From Silurus meridionalis (Eukaryota; Chordata; Actinopteri; Siluriformes; Siluridae): 64,000 bases of DNA. Both the position numbers and the translations under genes were made by a program. Position 1 is the stretch's first letter. Each line of letters starts with the position of its first letter. The stretch is taken from NCBI RefSeq assembly GCF_014805685.1, contig NC_060904.1:12211811-12275810 (forward strand). Direction: 5' to 3'. This document shows, piece by piece, positions 58,641 through 64,000 of this stretch. Below the pieces are notes generated by a model that saw only the letters and a list, made by a program, of their open reading frames with translations, searched no databases and had not been told where the DNA came from.

Positions 58641-59680
58641 TCTGTCTCTTTGTTTGACCAGTTAAAAAAATAGAAACTATATCTCACTTTGCTCTCGTCT
58701 TGTTTAGAGTCTATACTTTACAGTAGGATCAAGCTCTTATAAAGCAAAAATTGAGAATAAATTATAGATAATATCATATGTAATTTCATGTAATATCATA
58801 TAGTTTTCAGACCTTTTGATACAAAATAACATTACATTTCATGGAATACAGAAGCAGTGACAAAAATATTTCATCTTGTGGTTAAGTATTTTTTTTTATA
58901 ATTGAGGACCCCTTTATAAATGACAAAAAAATATTTATTAATCTATTTTAAATTATTAAAACTCTTACTTACATTTGCACAGTACAGTATTTTAGCTATT
59001 TATTTCATCCAGATTTTTATTTGTACCTTTTCTGAATGTTCTTCCCATTTGTATTAAAATAATCATTACTATTGTAAATTTTCTCACATTGCACAGGGTC
59101 GATGGTAATGGTAACCCTGATCAGGAGAAATAATGAAATTATTTATAAACATAAGCTTTTATAATGGTGAAAAACCTGCAGCTCCAATACTTTGTTGTAA
59201 TTATTGCACATTTATCACATTTATCAGTATTGGACAACAGTACAATTCCTTATTCATTTATTTTATTATATTATTTTATTTTATATTTATATTTATGTTA
59301 GTCAATTCAAATTAATATAAATTATTTGGTAATGTTTTAATTATTTTTTAGTGCCAGTTATCCACTTCTGATTGGTATACGAGAAAAATATTGTACCATA
59401 GCCAGGAAGCAGGAGTTCGGAGCACCATCAGTGGTAGAGAGCAAAGGGGGCTAAAATGGCTGTGCTCTCTGGAAAGCAGAAATATAATACGCTCTGTCGC
59501 TTTGTCAATCATGAGTGTCTGTGAGCTCATATATGTTGAAGAGGGCGGAAAGCATTTCCTTCCAAGTGGGTTACATGGCCCTGTGATGCAACGTGAACAG
59601 CTGTTTGGGTTGGCTTCACTAAATCACTTACATGCTTTAAATAGTGGTAGTTGAAGTTTCAGAATATTTTTGTGGTCAAA

Positions 59681-60427
59681 CCTTGGTGGACAAAGTACAC
59701 AAACCATGTACTTAAGTTACAGTAAAGATATGCAGGGTAAAATATGACTCCAGTAAAAGTAAAAGTGCTCCCTTTAAACCTTCACTTGAGTAAAAGTACA
59801 GAAGTATTTGCCTTCAAATGTACTTAAACATCTAAAGTAATATGATTTATTATAGCTATAATGCTCCTATTATCCTTTTTGTAAACTCAGTTTACGTGTA
59901 AAGACTCTAATGTTACTCTTTGCATTAATAGAATGATATTAATGAGTCAAACACTGATTTATATTAAAATGATCACGAGTCCAAAACCTTTTTTTCAACT
60001 TCTTTAGAAAAATTGCGCAAACAAGGCCACGGGTGATGTGGCAAGTTTGAGTCAGTAATTTCTTTCATCATTTCCCATCATCATCATCCTCTCAAAATGT
60101 TTTGCTTGCTGTTGAACTGATGCTGAACTGTATATTTGTGTTAAGTAGAAAGCACTAATCAAAACAAGTTTAAAACAGAGCTTGAGCTCTACCCTGATTG
60201 GTGGCTTGCTGCGTTTTTGACCAGTTACGTTTTTATCCACTTATATATAAAAAGAAAGAGCTTATTTGGCAAAATGTGGTTGAGTAAAAAGTAAAAGATT
60301 TGACTTGGAAATGTAATAAAGTTTAAGTAAAATTCTTCCAAAAAAATAAATTCTTCAGTAAAGTACAGATACACAAAAAAAGCTGCTTAAGTACAGTAAC
60401 AAATAACATTTACTTCATTTACCACTG
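59681..60427. mobile_element. hAT-type repeat of the 4191 family
   Basis: Starts CCTTGGTGGACAAAGTAC and ends ACCACTG; inside are GTAAAAGTGCTCCCT and ACCCTGATTGGTGGCTTGCT, also seen at 4191 and 11290. Imperfect flanks TGGTCAAA and TGGACAAG could be an old 8-bp duplication. Confidence 0.65.
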
Positions 60428-60709
60428 TGGACAAGTAATATATATCCAATTAAAAGAATGTGCTATGTTCTAGTCCTATGACTGACCGAAAACTTTGCTC
60501 TGGATAAGGGTGTCTGATAAATATCATAAATGTAACAGTAAAACGTGAAAAATAAATACATTATCTAAGCTACCAAGAAATTGTTATCTTTTACAAATAT
60601 ATCAGATTTCCTTAAATAACATTACATGCTTATTTGTCTTCTTGCTTGTTTAAAACGTTTTCCTCTAATACATCTATTGTATGTCTGTCTCTTGTTTGCT
60701 TTGCTGTAT

Positions 60710-60995
60710 TTTGTCTTTTCTGTGTTAATGCCGGTGTACTCAGCTAATCTGACGGCTTCGACCGGGGCTGTTGGAACACAAACAGCGACGTGTTTTCCGA
60801 TCAATAGCTCCATTAAACACGAATTAGTGCTAACTTGATCAAACAGCATGCCTTAGCGCCAATCTCTGTCAATTACCATGGCAACCATGAGAGGCTCTTC
60901 TAACCGGCTCAAGGAGCCACTCGATCCGCAACGGAAGACGCCAATCACTCTCCACAGCCCGCAGCAAGAGCCGAAGATGAGAAGAAGAGAGAGGG
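60710..60995. other. Candidate conserved non-coding element
   Basis: GC-balanced, repeat-free stretch with TCAATTACCATGGCAACCAT and CTAATCTGACGGCTTCGACC. The open frames on both strands have no family match. Confidence 0.3.
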
Positions 60996-61394
60996 AGAGA
61001 AAAGAAAAAGGAAAGCGTGAGATAGGGGAAGTAGTCCCCATGGTGTACTCCTCCAGTGCATCCTTAACTTCAAGATGAAGTTCTAATGTGAAATTGGTGG
61101 CAAAAAAGAAAGCCATTTATTATTTTCTTGAAGTTATCTGGATGATGGGAAGATTTCTGTGTTTGCATTCGGTCCTGTCATTAGTGTGTCCACATGCAAA
61201 AACATAAGCACATGTGCAAATCTACCACAAATATGTTACAAATGGATGATTGCAACCTCATGGACTTTTGGTAATGGGTAATGGGTTTTTGTGCTGCAAA
61301 TTGTACTTTAAATTCATTTCGCGTATTAATCATAAAAATCTTTACAGACTTCAATCTATATCATAATGCCAGCAAATAACTGTGTAAATTTCTA

Positions 61395-61985
61395 TGTAAG
61401 GTCATCCATGGCACGCTGACGGAGTTCTTTGACGAGGTGCTCCTTCTGCTCCTGGGTCAGCAGCCTGGGGACGAATTTGGCAGCATGTTCAAATCACACA
61501 TGAGGATTGCCTGGACTGTTCTGTATGACACACAGGAAATTTCAGCAATGCTGGGGATTGTTCTCTGATGATCAGGGTTGAGGTTGAGTTTGTTGAAGGT
61601 CTTCCTGATCTCTCCTCATCTTCCAGTTATATTATTTTACTTTTGAAGTTTGCGTGCCACTCAAAACACCTCGAATCGCCTTAAACTTGCCAAATCATGT
61701 CAAATATCTCTGTGGCAGATTTGCCCAGTTTCATGCAGAATTTCATGTGTGCTCTTTGTTCTAACTTGCTGTGCATGGTGAAATCACGGACGTGGTAACG
61801 CACATAGTCAGAATAACAGTTGCACAGCTCCCAATATTCACAGGACGATGTTTTTTGGCACACTGACTTGTGAAAGTTGGTGCTTCCTGTGACTGTGCGT
61901 GCAACCTTGTGCTGCCATCTGTTGGTGCATTACAAAACTAGTCTAGAAACTTTTTGGCACCACCTCTTATTCTTGGCTGACAGGA
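61395..61985 (-). mobile_element. Mariner-like transposase relic
   Basis: The minus frame reads SKLEQRAHMKFCMKLGKSAT then EIFDMIWQ (N-terminal DNA-binding region of mariner transposase), then after a deletion and stops INKLNLNPDHQRT-like and EISCVSYRTVQAIL pieces with LTQEQKEH-like DNA. Broken; the DDD catalytic core is missing. Confidence 0.75.
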
Positions 61986-62879
61986 GTGGATTTGAATGTG
62001 GTCTACTGTTGTTGTACACCATGTTCCTGTACATTTTTCTGCTCACCAAACTGATTTTTAAAAGTCTTATTGTCAGCTCGATCCAGTCTCTCTTATTAGC
62101 AAGACATTTCTGCTTGTAGAAATAAATGTTTTTTGTTTTTTGCAAACTTCTGTGCAACTAGAGACTATTGTGTGTAAAAAAATATCAACAGCTTCTAGAA
62201 ACCAAACTGTCTGATAAAAATCTTACCTAAGGCTCTTGACCTCAGGTCATATTTGTGCAAGCCCGATTTAACAAATGCACAAATGAGCAGGTGTACAAGT
62301 CTCCCTATAGTGACCCAGCAAGGATTATTCATGAACAGTTGTGTAACAACAATAAAAAAGTGCTGTACAATAAATAAATAGTAATACCAGCACAGTGTTC
62401 ATTGTTCAGTGGTATTAACTGCTTGTTTAAAAGTCTCTAGGATGTTATTCTTATTTACACAGCCTCATTTAACAAATAGGCTCTTTTTCCAGAGTAAGTT
62501 GCAGATGGTTGTAGATTCAGGCCTGTTTATACTTTGTTTATTCCTGATATATCGCACATTTGCTTATACACAGATATGTTATTTTAATAAAAGACCAATC
62601 ATTACTGTAATCACAAGCACTGATGAGGTAGGTTATCTTTATCATCACCCCTCCTCTCCTACACACAGCGATATGAGGAATGCCCTGTCATTAAATGCGT
62701 TACTGTAATTGATGAAGTTGTGAAAATAGCCCACAGTAAAAGTGATGGCACTGCAGGTCCCCCAATAGCCTCCGTAACAAAGATGATTAAATTTTATCAG
62801 GCTAAATAACTCTTCCAGTGACAATACACAGTTTTGGTATGCCTATGATGTTTTGTGTTTTGTATTGTTATCATTATAC
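61986..62879. other. Intergenic, unannotated
   Basis: No gene or clear repeat. 62540-62770 looks non-repetitive and could be a non-coding conserved stretch. Confidence 0.35.
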
Positions 62880-63130
62880 ACTGATCAGGCATAACATTAT
62901 GACATTATAACATTAGGACCGGTGAGTGAATAACACTGATTATCTTTTCATCATGGCACCTGTTAGTGGGTGGGATAAACTGCAGCTCTTGTGAGGTGGT
63001 CCTGCTCTGAGTTGGGTAGGATCTATCTAAAGTAATCCAAGGAAGAAACAGTGGTGAACCGGTGACAGGGTCATGGGCGGCTGAGACTCATTGATGAATG
63101 TGAGGAGCGAAGGCTGCTGAAGAAGTTACA
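62880..63130. mobile_element. Interspersed repeat related to 8232-8745
   Basis: GATCAGGCATAACATTATGA, then CATCATGGCACCTGTTAGTG and GGTGACAGGGTCATGGG, parallel to the 8232 copy but truncated on the right. Confidence 0.7.
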
Positions 63131-63289
63131 TCACAATATTAGTCAGGCAAGGAATGCAATATCTGAAGTTAAAATTCAGATTTACATCAGAGAGGCAAAA
63201 ATAACTGTTTGTGAAGAGAAAAATGAAGTACAGAAATGGCATTAAAAATTAAGCAACAACTGGGAAAATAAAAATTAATACACAAACTC

Positions 63290-63570
63290 TGTGCTTTTGT
63301 CCAATCCGACCCTTTTGTACAGTTCTTCGATATCCTGTCATCCCCCTGCGTAGTGTGGGACAGACGTGTGCCATGCTGTGAAGCGCTGTGATTTCCCATG
63401 TGTTCTCCCCTCACTAAACCTCTAATTCTCTCTTTCTAATTCTCTCCTTCCATCTCTCAGGCTCACAGATTTCTGAATGAGGCTCTGAAGATAATTGAAT
63501 GATTTATGCCTCTGCTCAGTTGGTAACAGGGAAATGGATCAGCCGTTTGAGATCACTTATTAAACGTTTA
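63290..63570. other. Candidate conserved non-coding element or exon-like stretch
   Basis: Repeat-free sequence. A pyrimidine tract and CTCTCAG at about 63450-63461 are followed by a ten-codon frame AHRFLNEALKIIE to a TGA. No donor is needed if terminal, but no family is recognised. Confidence 0.25.
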
Positions 63571-63945
63571 TCATTGTAGTCGGTTGTATTTGTGTAGCAC
63601 AATTCACAGCTCAAAATCTTCTGATCATAAATTCGTGTTTTTATTTATTTATTTTATTTATAAGTGAGCTTATTTATAGGTTTCCTCTTTATTCTCTAAT
63701 TTTCTTCCACTGTCCATAACATGCTGGTAGGTGGATTGGATTCTCTAATGGATTGGTACTGGACTGGACTGGAGTGTCCCATCCATACTGTATTTAGAAT
63801 TCATTGTAAGGATGAGAAAGTGATTGCTGAAAGACCGTGTAATAATCAAGATATGGGTTGGATCATTTAAAAAAATGAATCTTATTGAGGTTAAATTCAG
63901 TGTGCTTTGGGTGCCTAGTGTCAGTGAATTATGCTAAATAGATAA

Positions 63946-63952
<7 letters not shown>

Positions 63953-64000
<48 letters not shown>
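63953..64000. repeat. (TA)n microsatellite at window end
   Basis: TA repeat from about 63953, cut by the window edge. Confidence 0.95.

Noticed and set aside
53322..64000. Exons of EPB41L4B, the next human neighbour of FRRS1L
   Set aside because: No FERM-domain or other recognisable exon was seen on either strand up to the window end.

Overview
The window is vertebrate nuclear DNA, most likely from a ray-finned fish. Spliced genes with GT/AG introns are separated by very dense dinucleotide microsatellites, Tc1/mariner and hAT elements, tRNA-derived SINEs and LINE fragments. An ostariophysan such as a catfish is a guess from repeat flavour; no species diagnosis was possible. All gene identities come from exon-by-exon recognition of the translated protein plus splice sites and reading-frame phase.

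Three protein-coding genes are supported. (1) Plus strand, 1063-9009: the last five coding exons of galnt1 (polypeptide N-acetylgalactosaminyltransferase 1), covering the end of the catalytic domain and the whole ricin-type lectin domain to the stop codon; its 5' part lies left of the window. (2) Minus strand, 41932-17782: tmem245 (C9orf5-like), 17 exons from the ATG to the penultimate exon; the short last coding exon was not recognised. Exon 13 is 2 bp short relative to the conserved frame. (3) Minus strand, 53321-45744: frrs1l (C9orf4-like), complete in five exons. The tmem245-frrs1l tandem matches human 9q31.3; galnt1 (human chromosome 18) converges on it here.

Layout: 1-1062 galnt1 intron with a TTTC array; 1063-9009 galnt1 exons and TE-rich introns; 9010-about 11000 probable galnt1 3' UTR and flank; 11000-17781 repeat-rich intergenic DNA with a nested Tc1/hAT/Tigger-like cluster (14535-16143); 17782-41932 tmem245; 42050-42071 a ZNF143-type promoter motif; 42335-44575 LINE and SINE insertions; 45744-53321 frrs1l, whose first intron holds two Tc1-like transposons and a solo LTR; 53322-64000 no gene, with microsatellites, miniature-element copies, a mariner relic and several low-repeat stretches that look like conserved non-coding elements.

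The genes do not form an operon or pathway. GALNT1 starts mucin-type O-glycosylation in the Golgi; TMEM245 is a multi-pass protein distantly like bacterial AI-2E/PerM proteins; FRRS1L is an ER DOMON-domain factor for AMPA-receptor biogenesis. The most unusual signals are the frame-breaking exon 13 of tmem245, the complementary (UG)n/(CA)n tracts flanking exons 13 and 14, splice sites formed by or abutting microsatellites, and the stacked transposons. I found no convincing previously undescribed system.
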